A stretch of DNA of 64,000 nucleotides from Trichostrongylus colubriformis (GCA_963978905.1 OZ022256.1:7857501-7921500); one strand, 5' to 3'; shown: positions 48,401 to 60,479, numbered from the stretch's first letter. Made by a program: numbers and translations. The notes: generated from the sequence alone by a model not told the origin.

Positions 48401-51400
48401 GTATAGCGGCGGCGCTTTGCGATAACATTTGAAACGAAGCCAATTTTCTTCAATTGCGCAATTGCCCTTTGGATCATCACCTCGCTAGTTTACATGACTG
48501 CGGAGGAGTATCAAATCTTTGCCTCTGCTCCACTATCTAGCCAGACGCTCCTTAGTCCCTTACCTTTCTTTTCGTTTGCGACCACTTTTACTAGGAGAAG
48601 TTGCTGCTCTTTTCCTCATAAAGGGGTACACAAGGAAGGTCCAGTTCTAAACTCGACTTGGAATTTCGATCTAAGAAGGCATACTGTACCTGGAATCGAA
48701 GCTATTTCTTCTCGTACTAGAATAGTTATACTCGACCGGGCCAACCACGGAAAATTTACGAGATTCTTCGACTGATTAGCTCCTAATCCCTCTAGTGCTC
48801 GTTGCGTCCTTAGAACTAGAGAAAAAGCAATACTAGTAATACTTTTTAAACTTCTAAACAATCGGTGTTCGACATTCCCCCTCAGATTAGGCCATAACCT
48901 TTTAATGCCAAGTAAAGGCATAAAGGCTCGTCCACAGAAGTTTCTAGAGATTTCAAAACTTCATCCACTCAACTGCAGCGGCGCATATGGGAAGGATTCT
49001 TCCTGGGATTCTGACCTTTCAAATTGAATTCTTGGGGACGCGGTAGAACCTTCGGTCTCCTTTCAGCTGCTCCACTCCTTTTATGGGATGATGGCACAGC
49101 TATGGGCTCCTTTAGTATAGAATGAGAATTAGTAACGTGGCACTTGTGATGACTCGCAGATATAAGCATCTAATACCCACTTTGCCCTGTTCTTCCTATT
49201 TCAACCTATTCTAGACTTATTCATTTAACGGACATGTGACGTCCTCTATTTGTTTATCGATTTCGAAGAAATATTATGCACGCAACGGTTATGCCTCTGT
49301 CGCTGAATAAGTAAGTACGTAAGTAAAGTGGTGGGAGACAAATACTACCACATTCCAAAGCCTTACTTCACATTACGACTTGCTCTTACTAGTATCGTGG
49401 AATGCTCAATTCTACACGCCATACACACGACTTTAACTCCAAATTTTGATCAAATTACAGTACATATAAAGCGAGACTGTACGGAGCATAGCTTGTGTGG
49501 ATGAGCGTTTTTACTTTCCTAAACTTATTCTGCCTGGAGGCGACCCCAACGCAATGGTAAATGTTCTTAAAGGATGTCGAGATTGTAGTAAAGAACAAGA
49601 AATCCACCATACCCAGCTCGTACTCGAAAATTGGCCGCTCCCACATGGGTGTGGCGCTTGGTCGAATTTTCGCGGCGCCGTCAGTGCGACTTGCCGCAGT
49701 CGTTTGGAATTCCGCTTAAGACGCAATGGGCTAGTGCCGTGAGGGACCTCAAAGGATTCCAGGTTGGAAGCTTCTAGAGTTGGCCTAGGTTGTTGTTGCT
49801 GCTGTTTCAACAGTTAAAACTGCGAACAACTCGCACTCGCCGCGTCGCTCGCTGTGGGCGGCCGCGCGAGAATTCGACCAATCGTCACAGCCCCTCCCCC
49901 ATATGCTCCTCTTCACTTTCATCCCTACCGGACGCTTCGTCGTTAATACTCTCTAGAGGTGCCTGAATTCTTTTCTTGAGCTTGATGCCTCTCGTCTACT
50001 CAGTGATCCTGAACTGCTCCTTATGAATATTTCATCGCATGTTCAAATAATGTAGCAACTGTTATGCATTACCTTCTGATCCCCTTTTTTTCTCATCAAA
50101 CACCACCTGTACGTAGCAGTTGGAGTGGATTTGCACCGTTGTGCTCGGAGGTTATTACTGTAAACGACAACTGACAACATAAATTCAAAGCATCTGTTTA
50201 AATTTGCTCGGATTACCGATAGGTTCAAACTCAGTGTGGAATGTTTCGTGTTTATCATTTTCTGTTTTGTCACAAGATCTGCCCGTGTGGTATCACCTTT
50301 CTTCTGCTCTACACATTCATCCATCTTTCATCACCGTCAGCAGAGGCATAACAGCGCATTTATCCGCGACCGCTATAATAGCATTCATTAGTCATGCACC
50401 TATAAATACATGCTGATCATCGTGATTAGCGTGGATTACTGTAATTTTCAGGCAGAAAATTCATGGTCGGCAAGGCGGCAAAAAGCCAAAGCCACTTTAT
50501 CTCAGAATTTCGTTCAGCTATAGCGTTAATCATTTCTGAACTTCCCAACTTTCCGTTTCACAGTAGGCCTCATCTTCCTTCAAGAAGTCTTTGTGCAAGC
50601 TGTTAGAAAATCGAACTAACATGAGTGTAGTGCACCGATTACACATGAGCTTCTTCCGTGCAATCACTCCCACCTTCAATAATGCAGGACACCAATCTCT
50701 CGGGGGTTTCACAGACTGATAAACAATTTTTTGAAATAGACATCGTCTTCAGCACTGTCCCCTCAGAAAAAAGAAGGCAAATACGGAACATGCAACGGTG
50801 GTAGGGATGGTGTAGTTGCTGATGGCGCACATTCTCACCTCATGGTGCAGGAAACAAATCCGCATCAAAGCCCACTTGATCCAACCCAGCCTTACCTCCT
50901 TTCGGGGCAGATGATTTGGGTTTGGAAGGATAAAAATACTTACTTGTACATCGAGTGGCTCCGCATGTCACGGTCTGGGCAAAATAGCATTTACTTGCAT
51001 CGCGTTCCTGAATGGAACCAAAATGCGTGGCGTATCCTTACTAGGGAATGATTAGCGCTAGAAACTTTATTCGTTATCCTTTAAACATTTCGCAGAATAA
51101 GTGGAACGTGTATCGGTTCTTAGGATTGTTCTTCAAGAATGAAGTACCTTTGTTAGGTTGTGAGGAAATTTTTGGCTGGTTCTCTCAAAGTCAACCGGGA
51201 GATCATAACTTTGCTCAGAAAGCATTTTTCTCAATGAAAAACTCTATTCGATCCGCTTCACTTTTGGCAACATTATGCATGCTTGAATATCTCATTTTGG
51301 TGAAGGGCTGACGATTTATATTGCGCGAAATAAAAAAAGTCGTTTCCAAATCCCATTCTTTCTGAATACACTGCTTTCGGAGGAGCCGTCATGATGTTTG

Positions 51401-52012
51401 GGAAGAGGGCTTACTAAACGCTAGATCTAATGGGTATGGTGGACGAGTACGGGCTTCTTACGAGCTTGCAACTGCTTTGATTACTGAAAGACGATTTGTG
51501 GAAAATGCGTTCGCGCATGGCTGTTCCGAGGAGTCGCCCGGCACCAATTGCTTGGGTTTTTCGTCTACTCGGAGTAGTCGACCACATTTGTGTGGGGAAG
51601 GCCATTACTTTCAGATATCCTCTGAAAGTATAAACGCTAATCGCCTTCTGCCGTTCTAGTAAAAGCGACTTATCAATTGGAATTTCGAGAAACTCTTTTT
51701 CATTTCTGCACTTTTGAAACGAGGGACAAAGTGTTAGCTTCCCATAGGCTTCCCAGGTAAATCCTGCAATCATCTGTGTGACACATTCGTGCATTTCTGA
51801 TGAACAGTTGGGCAGTAGGCTTAAACATTCACCCATTCTTTCGTGTGCGACATCCGCGTAAACATCCTCTGCCACAAGGAAGGATCATCTGCGTTCTTCC
51901 TGACCAAAGCCACCCTTTACACCCACAAGAAGTCCATGAAATCTTTGGAACACTTGTACGCTTAACGGCCTTCTCTACTTCAACCTCTACCTGGCTCTCT
52001 TCAGAGGAATCG
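45490..52012. other. Long unrecognised stretch
   Basis: Many frames of 60-153 codons on both strands with no recognised domain, no conserved repeat and no convincing exon chain. The longest, minus 51875-51414, has eight Cys, six of them before residue 61. A C run lies at 48315-48327. I cannot say whether it holds diverged exons. Confidence 0.3.
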
Positions 52013-52457
52013 TGCACGGAAAACTGAGTTTCTCCGTTAACCATATATTTATGTTGTACTTGCTGAATAAGGGCCGCGCAAAGGTTTACGATGAAAGGTG
52101 AAAATCCGGCTAAGATACAGCTCCTCAAAGTGGTGAACTGTACATACATATCTTACGATATTGTTAGTCGAGGGGGCAGGGCCTCAATGTAAATGCCCGC
52201 CCCTTCGTACAACGCTGTCGGAGACGCATAGTGAGAACAGAAACTACGCAAACTGTCCCACTCTTCGTCTTTAACCACGGGTAACGACGGAGTGGGGATC
52301 TAATCTGGTGCCCCGCCCTCTCGGCCACCACTTCGAGAAGCTGTGTTTTAGCCGGCTTCTCACTTTCTCGCGTGAAACTTTCCTTGCTGCCCTTATCAAG
52401 CAAATACAACATAAATATACAGGTAACAGAAAATTTCACTCTTCCGTGCACGATCCC
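52013..52457. mobile_element. Foldback MITE family B, copy
   Basis: Ends AGGAATCGTGCACGGAAAAC and TTCCGTGCACGATCCCT. Inner arms AAAATCCGGCTAAGATACAG near 52101 and GTTTTAGCCGGCTTCTCAC near 52345. The 141-codon minus ORF (52164-52589) crosses it and is not credible as a gene. Confidence 0.75.
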
Positions 52458-53389
52458 TTCTGCGGCTATTCGTCGCCTTTCTGGAAACCGGACACAATTA
52501 TTGTCTATGCCATAATCACATAATTTTGAAGAATCAAGTATTATACCATGTGTACATAATTTACGATTTTGCGGTCTTACTTGATACATTCATATACCAT
52601 CTGATACGATTTATTCATATAAGATTTCATGATTTCCGGGTTTCCGTGGGTCATTGTGACCGTTTCAACGAGTAGCCAAATCAGACAGCTATTCTTTTAT
52701 GAAGTTTCTCGTTCGATTTCGATTCGCCATGGTTCGTGGCTGAGAGGCTATCACGAATCCTCCATGACTCATTACTTGTAGATACTCGATGGGCTCAAGT
52801 ATGACAAAAACCTCCCCGATGGCCGGCTACGATTATCGGCGTCGCGGAACTCAAGGTGAGTGGTCCTTAAGAGTGCTTGACCGGGGAAATGGCTCCGATC
52901 ACATGATTTTGAAAAGGTCTGCGATGATGGTGAGAGAGATCTTCGAGATTTCCGATGCAATTTCGCCTGACACGTCCGAAAAAATCCAAAGATCCGTCTT
53001 AGCGCTATGCCCTATCGTAAGACCTTTTCAAGACACCTGATTGCCATTGTTAACTTTACGACGCTTCTAAGCACTCCTTCCTGTTACAGATGTCAGAGAG
53101 AACTTTTCAAAAGAATACGCTGAGTACTGGAAACGACCATCGACCGAGAGAACATCCAATTTTTCGAATCAAAGAAATTCTTACTCGTCTCCCTTTTCAT
53201 CAGATAGCGGTCAGTTCCGCTTCCCTTGCTGAGCTTTTTTTGGCTTAAATATTTTGGGAAGGCGTTATAGGAGTTGTTATGAACGGATGCGCCAAAATAA
53301 TGAATGAAAAGGGATTTCGAAAATCTCATGTGCATCTCTCATTACATTGAAGGTTGAAAAGGACAAGGTTTTTGACGTTAGTCATTCTC

Positions 53390-53640
53390 TTCTGTGGGAT
53401 GCGCCGCGCATTCTAGCTTCATTCAGAATCGTGGTGGTCGGTGAATGCGACCTGTACATTGACTTGCAGTGGTCACCCGAAGGCAACTCACTGCTTAATC
53501 CTCCCAGACGAGTCTAGATTCACCGATTCCGAAGTGATGGAAGCATGGTTGACGCGGGCAAACGTTAATGCTGAATTAGATCCCTTCACCATAAGAGTGT
53601 GTACGCTCCTCCTGTCACTACACCACCACCGGCCCTCTTA
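53390..53640 (+). repeat. Dispersed repeat family E, copy
   Basis: CTGTGGGATGCGCCGCGCAT at 53391 and GTGAATGCGACCTG near 53443 match the family. The tail GATCCCTTCACCATAAGAG near 53579 matches GATCCTCGCACCATGAGAG. Family ends also occur alone near 16366, 18200 and 54195. Confidence 0.55.
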
Positions 53641-54442
53641 TTACTTTACACTGTCAAATCAGATACTTATTAAATATTTATGAAACTTCTATGTAGTATT
53701 ATGCCAACTGAGTGTACTCAATTTCAGCATCCACAAAGAGGGACTCTACCCAGTACTCCAAAACACCAACCTCGTTCCGATAACCTGACGTCGGACGCCG
53801 TCCCGTCTACGTCGCTCATCTGCGACCGAATGCTGCTCTGCTCTATTCTCATCGTATCAACATTGAACTGTGTGTATATAACAGTAAATTGCTTCCTGGA
53901 ATAAATCACTGGAAAACACTTTTCATATTTCACTTCGATAATATTTCATTTTCAAGTGCACAAAGAGAAAAAAGAATAAGTCGAAAACAGCTTTTCAATG
54001 GGTGGTGTTAGGGTCGAGTCATGACTGATTTTTTCCGAAAACATTTAGGATTTCGCCTGACCACGATCTAAAACTTGGTAGCACATCTGATTTACCCTAG
54101 GAGATAAAGGCCTGACTTAGCCGCTGACAGACTCCCACAAGTACTGTGTAGGTCACGTAAAATGCATATATTTCTGTGAGTCTGGATGAAGATGTAATGC
54201 ATGGCGCATCGGAGGACTAATCCATCAAGCAGCCCACCAACTTGTTAATGCAAAGAAATGTCATAAAGTTCAATGATCTTGTGAAGTGTGCTTGAATTTG
54301 AAGACAAGCATATCCGGTCAAAATTCGATGTTTGATTACTTTAGTGTTGAAGCAGCATCTTCTTGACACTCCTCAAATTTTGACTTTGGATATTTTTGAT
54401 GTTTGATAGCTGCTGATATCGCCGCAATCCACGATGCGAAAG

Positions 54443-54628
54443 TTACTACAAGGATGCTGAGTTAAGGGCAGAAGTTTCGGTGTCGCCCGCAAAAGCTTCG
54501 GTGTTAGACGGGACTCGAACCCGCACTCGAAAGGGAATTCTGATAATTATCATATGATATAAGTGCGGGTTTGAGTCCCGTGCGATACCGAAGCTTTTGC
54601 CCATAACTCAGCATCCTTGTAGTAACTC
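54443..54628. repeat. Inverted pair of tRNA-derived repeat ends
   Basis: The left half (minus) and right half (plus) both carry GCGGGTTCGAGTCCCG-type T arms with an intact 5-bp stem, followed by the CGAAGCTTTTGCCCATAACT tail. They are arranged tail-out around a short AT-rich centre near 54541-54563. The left half also has a small internal duplication of the AAGCTTCGGTGT segment. Confidence 0.6.
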
Positions 54629-55389
54629 CTCAAATATGTACTTTTTGTGATGGTGCCAAAAATAAAAATTACCAGAAAAAATAAGTGTTTGAGAGGGTAG
54701 CGCATGTCAAAGCATGCCAACCGACGTTGACGTCTTGTTTCTTGCCGGGAGAGTGATTCCTGCCAACCGAGAGTTAGACGTTGAAGGCTTCGCACATCTT
54801 CTTAAGATGCTAGCTCTCCACTTAATCTCTCCCTATTGGGTGATTAAAAGAGAGTGACTCTGTAGAAAGGAAAAGTCGACACGGAGATGATGAAGAGATG
54901 ATACTAATTGTAAGGTGGCATTCCTCTTCATCTTGACCACTCCTTTTTAGAAGATGTGGTTCATTCGACTCGAAGGAAGCCGTAACATATACAAACCGAA
55001 GGAATAAACATTTGGCGGACTGAATACATTTGGTCATTTTCGAGTTTTCCGTAGCTTATGTGGCATATTCTAATCTTCCGCAAGCCTTTTTCATCAGTGT
55101 ATTCTGAACGTTCTCAACCGCAAAGGAAGGGAGCAGCCCCGTGAGTTTCATGGATACAGACGTTTCCACAAAACGCTCACTCTCTCTTCTGACACTATAA
55201 AAAGTGTAACAGTAAGAAGAGCCGTGTAAACGCTCGTGTAAAGAGGCTAGTTTTTTTTCCTTCAGAAAAAGTGTTTTGTGGTGCAGAGCAGACAGCGAGG
55301 GAACTCATGTATGTACATATGTATGTAAATGACCTGGTGGATCTTTACGATAGCACGTTTCTTCTGTTGATGAACTGCATTGGCCAGCT

Positions 55390-55660
55390 CAAGAAGAATG
55401 AATAATAGCATCGCGATTTTTTTCCAGGCATTCTGAGAACTTCGAATAGATATAGTACTACAAAGGGAACCAGGAGAGTCCGAAGTAAGAGGAAGATGCA
55501 AAGAAATGAGCATTTTGTAACGAACACTGAAGGTTAAAAGCGATAATCGGTGAAAAAACCCGGATTCAAAAGCGCGACGCTGCGATGTGTATCCGCATGC
55601 CCATCGCATCAACACACTGACTTTCCGAGTTGGCCGCTGTAGGAGACGGGCTGCGGGCCA
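55390..55660 (+). repeat. Dispersed repeat family D, partial copy
   Basis: AAGCGATAATCGGTGAAAAA near 55539 followed by AAAGCGCGACGCTGCGATGT matches the start of family D. The minus-strand ORF over it (55262-55615) is therefore doubtful as a gene. Confidence 0.5.
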
Positions 55661-55713
55661 ACGTTAGTTGTAGCACCTGACTCCCAGCGCAGTGGAGTGG
55701 CCATTCCCAACTA

Positions 55714-56617
55714 TTAGGTTGATTCATAATAAATCGGACAAATGGTAGTGATGATTTCTAGAGATCATCACTCAGTAACGAATAAACGAAAATGGACGCG
55801 CGAGGTACCGTTGGAATGAGTATGAAAAGCTCTTCAAAGTACCGCAAAATAATCACTCCAAAGTAAATTCATTCCGCCACAATGCCTCACGATTTCAAGC
55901 GGTCCAGAGACCACATCCGCAACGTCATACTATTTATATCGCTATCTGGCCAGGAACCCGCGGATATCGGCAGACGTCTGATAGAAGTTCACAAGGGGCA
56001 TGCCCCCGGCGGAAGTACACTGTGTTGTAGCATTCGAAGTTTGCGTCAGGCGACTATTCCATCGAAGACGAAAACCGCGGTTGGTGGAGCGTACACGGCG
56101 TAGAATACTGGTACTGGAAGCTGCTCGATGAAGGTGCCACAGTATCCGCCGACGTCTACGTTCGTCAATTACGAGAACTGAAGGCCAATGTCCAAAGTTC
56201 GCTACGGCGGCGGTCACATGTCCACTTCCAGCACGACAACGTGTCTACTTCCACAGACCGCACTTCGCAAGATCGACCAAGGCCGAGCTGCTGTCGTACA
56301 GTTGGACCGTACTTCTATACCCACCGTACTCCCCAGACCTGGCCCCTTCAGATTTCCACCTTTTCTCCCACAGCCAACGCCACCTGGACGGCCAAGACTT
56401 CAAAACTCGCGACGAGGTCAAGGCGGCACTCGGCAACTTCTTCGAGCTCCAGCTTCCGGCCTTCTGGAGCAAGGGCATCCATGATCTGCCTATACCGTGG
56501 CAGAAGGTCATCGATAAAGATGGAGTATATTTCAAGTGAATCCCTGTTGTCGTAAAAAAGTTGTACGACAATGATTAAAATTGGTCAATTTGTCCGATTT
56601 ATTATGAATCAACCTAA
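55714..56617 (+). mobile_element. Mariner element, internally deleted and frame-broken
   Basis: Ends TTAGGTTGATTCATAATAAA and the exact inverted partner, with TA at 55712-55713 and 56618-56619. It is 904 bp; full mariners are about 1.3 kb. The frame from about 55882 reads SGQEPADIGRRLIEVHKGHA, the N-terminal part. After breaks a third frame near 56325 reads YPPYSPDLAPSDFHLF and continues open to a TGA at 56537-56539, the catalytic D34D tail. The central part is shortened and several stops are present. Confidence 0.82.
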
Positions 56618-56955
56618 TACATTAACATTCATGTAAGTACATCTAGAAACAATATAAGAAAGAACAAAGGAAAAAGTAAAAGGAAAAACAACTTTATAAT
56701 AAAAACATCTCCTCTTGGCACCATGCCAAGGCGTCAAATTGACGAGTTTGTGCAATGGCGGCCGCTACTTAAACTCGTCCGAACTATGTCTGTTTTACCG
56801 TAGACCAAAATTACCCCCTTCTGATGTTTCTAATAGAACAGAAGATGAATGCATGACGTTTGTATATCATAGAACTGCCAGACACGATTTTTCAGGAGAC
56901 TATGATGGCATTGGAACTTGTCCACATTTTTACAGAAGCCAGTCTGCCAGAAATA

Positions 56956-57252
56956 ATGAGTCGTTCGGAAAGTTTCTGCGGCTTACAACTTCTGTATCAG
57001 ATGCGCATAACTCGGCTCATACAAAATTTTATCAACCGAGATTCGAAAGATGAAAATTCGCAAATTTTTGCCAACAAGGTGCGAACTTGTTCACATTTTT
57101 ACAGAAGCCACTCTTCCAGGAATATTAGGTCGTACAGAAAGTTACTGTTTTCAACTTCTAACTTCGAATGCACATAACTCGGCTCATACACTGTTTTATT
57201 ACCGAAATTGAAAAGATAAAAATTCACAAATTTTTACCAACAAGGTGCGAGC
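56956..57252. repeat. Tandem duplication of a mariner end, ~168-bp unit
   Basis: GAACTTGTCCACATTTTTACAGAAGCC near 56918 recurs near 57083, and CATAACTCGGCTCATACA recurs near 57005 and 57173. Each unit contains one mariner-like terminus: ATGAGTCGTTCGGAAAGTTT at 56956 and TTAGGTCGTACAGAAAGTTA at 57125. Confidence 0.7.
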
Positions 57253-57890
57253 TTTCTTACTCCGATTGCCTAGAACTGTGGTTCTAGAGGCGATAAACGC
57301 GTTAGGTCACTTCAGCATTGTTTCAGTAAAAAGCGTTCATCTTAAGAAAGGTGTCCAGACCTCTGAAGAAATGTAATCGATCGAAGCCGAGACAGGTGAG
57401 TATCGTGGATGCTGCAAAAATTTGTAGCCTAGCTCAATCTTCTTCAGGGCTGTTTGTGCAACATTGGGCCGTGCGTTATACCTGAGAAGGATAGGTCACT
57501 TCGTAGTAGCCAATAGGGCTCAGATGCAGTTTGCAGGGTATCTCGCGAGTTTAGCATAGCACTTTCCAGCAGTAATAGTTGCGACGGAATCCATGAAGCC
57601 ATGGTGGATTCAACCAGCCGCACAACACCACAACACCGTCATGACTTTCTCACTATGTTGCTTCGATATCGACGAAGGATGTAGAGACCCACCTTCACCC
57701 AAGCAGTGTGCAAATCGCCGTCAATTGTCCCACAGAATTTAGTTCTTATAACACTTCATGGTGCGGTTTTTAACTGCGGCGCTTTGTACCAGACAAAAAG
57801 TGCGTACGACGAAAGTGATGCAGATCTTCCACGTGTCCACTTTATTTCAGAATTTGTAAAAACTTTAAGAACTGCCTAATAGGAATCCCC
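57125..57890 (-). pseudogene. Degenerate mariner transposase
   Basis: On minus, from about 57700, the fragments WVSTSFVDIEATW, WLNPPWLHGFRRNYY and NARPNVAQTALKKIELGY follow one another, then LQHPRYSP and FIASRTTVL, separated by stops and frameshifts. This is the mariner catalytic order (HDNARPHVA...LPHPPYSPDLAPSD). The terminus TTAGGTCGTACAG at 57125 is preceded by TA. The other end was not found, so it is truncated. Confidence 0.68.
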
Positions 57891-58128
57891 AATTGCGAAT
57901 GAATTCGTTTACACTGGCAGATCTGGCCGACTCAGTACAGTATCTCTCTTACAAGGATGTGTAGGGTAGAGCGGCCACCCTAACATGAATACCACGTGCG
58001 CTTTGCAAGAATATGCTTGGTTCTCGTGTTGTGAGCGCTGGAGCGCTGGAGGAGCAAACAGATCAGTTAAATACATGAGAAACCGAAAATAGGGGACCGT
58101 AGCTGACTAAAAATGGACTTTGCACGTA

Positions 58129-58804
58129 TTAGGTTGGCAACTAAGTAATTGCGGATTTTTAAATACTGCTTTTTTCCTCAAAACTGCTTTCCACCAAATT
58201 TCTTCTGTACATATATGTTACAAGTCCACACGCATCTATAGGTATTGTTGTCTTCCATCTCCCGGATCACCCTTTTCGGCAAAATAAAAATATCAAAAGT
58301 CACCTCATTTTCAATTCCAATTTTTTTTCTTTGAATGGCGTTAGACAGGGAAAGGGAGAGGTGATAATCCGATGGAGAAAGATCAGAACTATAAGGCAGC
58401 AATTTTTATCCAAGCTCGAGAATTTTTTGAAGAAAAAATTTAAAAATTTTTTTACCACTGTTGAAAAAATGACCGAAATGCCAAAAAATTCTCGAGCTTG
58501 GATAAAATTGCTGCCCCATCCACCTTATAGCCCTGACCTTGCTCCATCAGATTATCACCTTTTCCTTTCCCTGTCTAACGCCATTCAAAGAAAAATCTTT
58601 TTATAATTTTTGTATTGAAAATGAGGTTGACCGTTGATATGTTTATTTTGCCGAAAAGGGTTATCCGGGAGATGGAAGACAATAATACCTATAGATGCGT
58701 GTGGACTTGTACTACATGTGTATGTACAGAAGAGATTGCTGGACAGCAGTTTGGAGGGAAAAAGCAGTATTTAAAAATCAGCAATTACTTAGTTGCCAAC
58801 CTAA
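58129..58804. mobile_element. Palindromic mariner-derived element, second lineage
   Basis: Ends TTAGGTTGGCAACTAAGTAA and the exact inverse, with TA at 58127-58128 and 58805-58806; 676 bp. The plus arm reads LPHPPYSPDLAPSDYHLF near 58511 and the minus arm LPYSSDLSPSDYHLSL near 58400. Both continue to VIREMEDNNTYRCVWTC and the terminus. Only the C-terminal transposase part is kept, mirrored around about 58450. Confidence 0.85.
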
Positions 58805-59224
58805 TAGATTGCATGTGCGGTCATACACGAACACAAAAGGACGAAAATTGGGAAATTGCAAAAATCTGTTCTCAGTAGGATCGAACAAACAACCATTTTT
58901 TGCACTTTCAGACCACCTACCTGTTTTGACTCTGGTTTTTTGTTTCTTGTACAAGCCTCCATGAAATAGAAAAACCGTCTCAAAAAAGCTCACCATGTCC
59001 TGATGTGCCTCCTTGTACGGTCCGTCGTGGTATTTGCATTGATACGCCCCCTCAAAAGACTTACAATCATTCGAGTCCCGTCGTCACGATAAGGAAAGTG
59101 TTCACCCAACACAGAACGAATTTTTGAAAAGATTTGCCTAATTGAATAGTGTGAGTAACTATCACGAATACGTCTTCAAAGGATGTAAGATGTCCTCTTT
59201 CAGACCTACTCGGAGTCACTCATT

Positions 59225-59508
59225 CAAGGCACACTTCGCGATAATCTGATAGGTCGATTCACCTTGTTGAAGCATTAGATCCCTAGGACTAGCCAGGCTG
59301 CACTTTTTTCGTGTCGTGGGCTATCGCGGCGCTTGACCTATAAGGGAACCCAAGTGGGTGGCGTCGCAGTGGATTCGAGAAGGTGCAGCGCCAGACAGAG
59401 CGCACCGAGACGACGCGAAAAAAGTGCAACCAGACTAGTCACCCAAGGATCTACTGTTCCTAGAAGGTAAGACGACCAATTTGATCATCGCGAAGTGTGC
59501 CTTCGATA
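59225..59508. mobile_element. Foldback MITE family C, best-preserved copy
   Basis: The ends CAAGGCACACTTCGCGATAA and its inverted partner near 59487-59505 form long arms. The inner arms TGCACTTTTTTCGTGTCG and GACGCGAAAAAAGTGCA pair. It is about 284 bp with no ORF. A derived arm pair from this family probably makes the hairpin at 26300-26366. Confidence 0.72.
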
Positions 59509-59639
59509 CTAATCCTTTCTGTGCTTGAACTCCCTCAAACCCACCCCACTGCTAACGAATAAGATTTCGGGGGCATTCTAGAGAGCGTGGAAGTGCCACT
59601 GCGCAGCGAATTTTGTCTTCTAGCTGCTCATAAAAGTGC

Positions 59640-60470
59640 TCCTGAATTGTCGGCACAAATAATGTCGCGGAACGAGACTGTCCCTGTGGGCGCACCGGGG
59701 GCCCGTCCCCGCCCCCGCCCCCAGTCGTGGCTCTATAAAAGGGTCGTCACTGCCAGTCGGTGCTCATACACTTTCCCTCCGGGAGGAGAGGACACCGGGC
59801 TAAGGCAGCTAGGATGCCAGGCCGAACTGTTGAGGGTGAGAGCTTGACTTTCACGCTCTGCAGGCCGACATGGACGCGGTGCGGTCGGGCGGAGCGCGCT
59901 CGGTCTGGTTGAGCGCTGGTATGCCCACGTCCGCTATACCCGAGGACGTGGAGGGCTGCAGGCGGGGTAGATAGCCTGCAGGGTGCAGGAGTTACCGTAG
60001 TTACCGCTAGTACTCCGATAGTTGTCCCTTGGGAGGATGAACCACGGTCGGACCTGAGTCCAGGCAGGAAGATGAGAGTAGGGCGACTATTGTGGATAAT
60101 ATGCATATAATAAATATGGGTGCTGTAAGCATTGTACTCGCTGTCGTTCCAAGGGTAGTTTAGAGGTAGAAGTGCGGGAGCCAATACCTCCGGAAAGCGG
60201 CGGCTATACTGTGGGAAAAGCAGTATGGTTCCTGCGGAAACCCACGTGGACAGTGACAACCCGCAGGCACAGCAGCCAGGTGGCGCGGGGGTCCGGAGAC
60301 CCGGAACACGATGCTGCTGCGCTAGCGGTTAGGAGGGCAACCGCCCGTCGAGCCGCAACAAATAAAGTGAAGCAGTGAACAAGGAAGGACGACTGCAACT
60401 TCGCTTGAATGACCTGATATTTTTCAGTTCCGGTGCTAAATAAAGAAAACATATGTTGAACTAGCACGGA
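59640..60470 (+). other. GC-rich promoter-like unit, possible solo LTR or retroelement leader
   Basis: Much more GC-rich than its surroundings. CCCCGCCCCCGCCCCC near 59707 is followed by the TATA box CTATAAAAGGG near 59732. Short open frames follow (MDAVRSGGARSVWLSAG from 59870; a Arg/Ala-rich frame 60172-60378). AATAAA occurs at 60360 and 60440. A solo LTR is one reading, but no clear TG...CA ends or target duplication were found. A real small gene is the alternative. Confidence 0.35.
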
Positions 60471-60479
60471 GAGGAAAGC

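Noticed and set aside
56245..56571. 108-codon minus and 104-codon plus ORFs in the mariner
   Set aside because: Shadow frames. The real transposase tail is a different plus frame with no ATG nearby.
59747..60259. 170-codon minus-strand ORF
   Set aside because: Lies antisense in the GC-rich unit, where stop codons are rare by composition. The TATA box and AATAAA signals are on the other strand.
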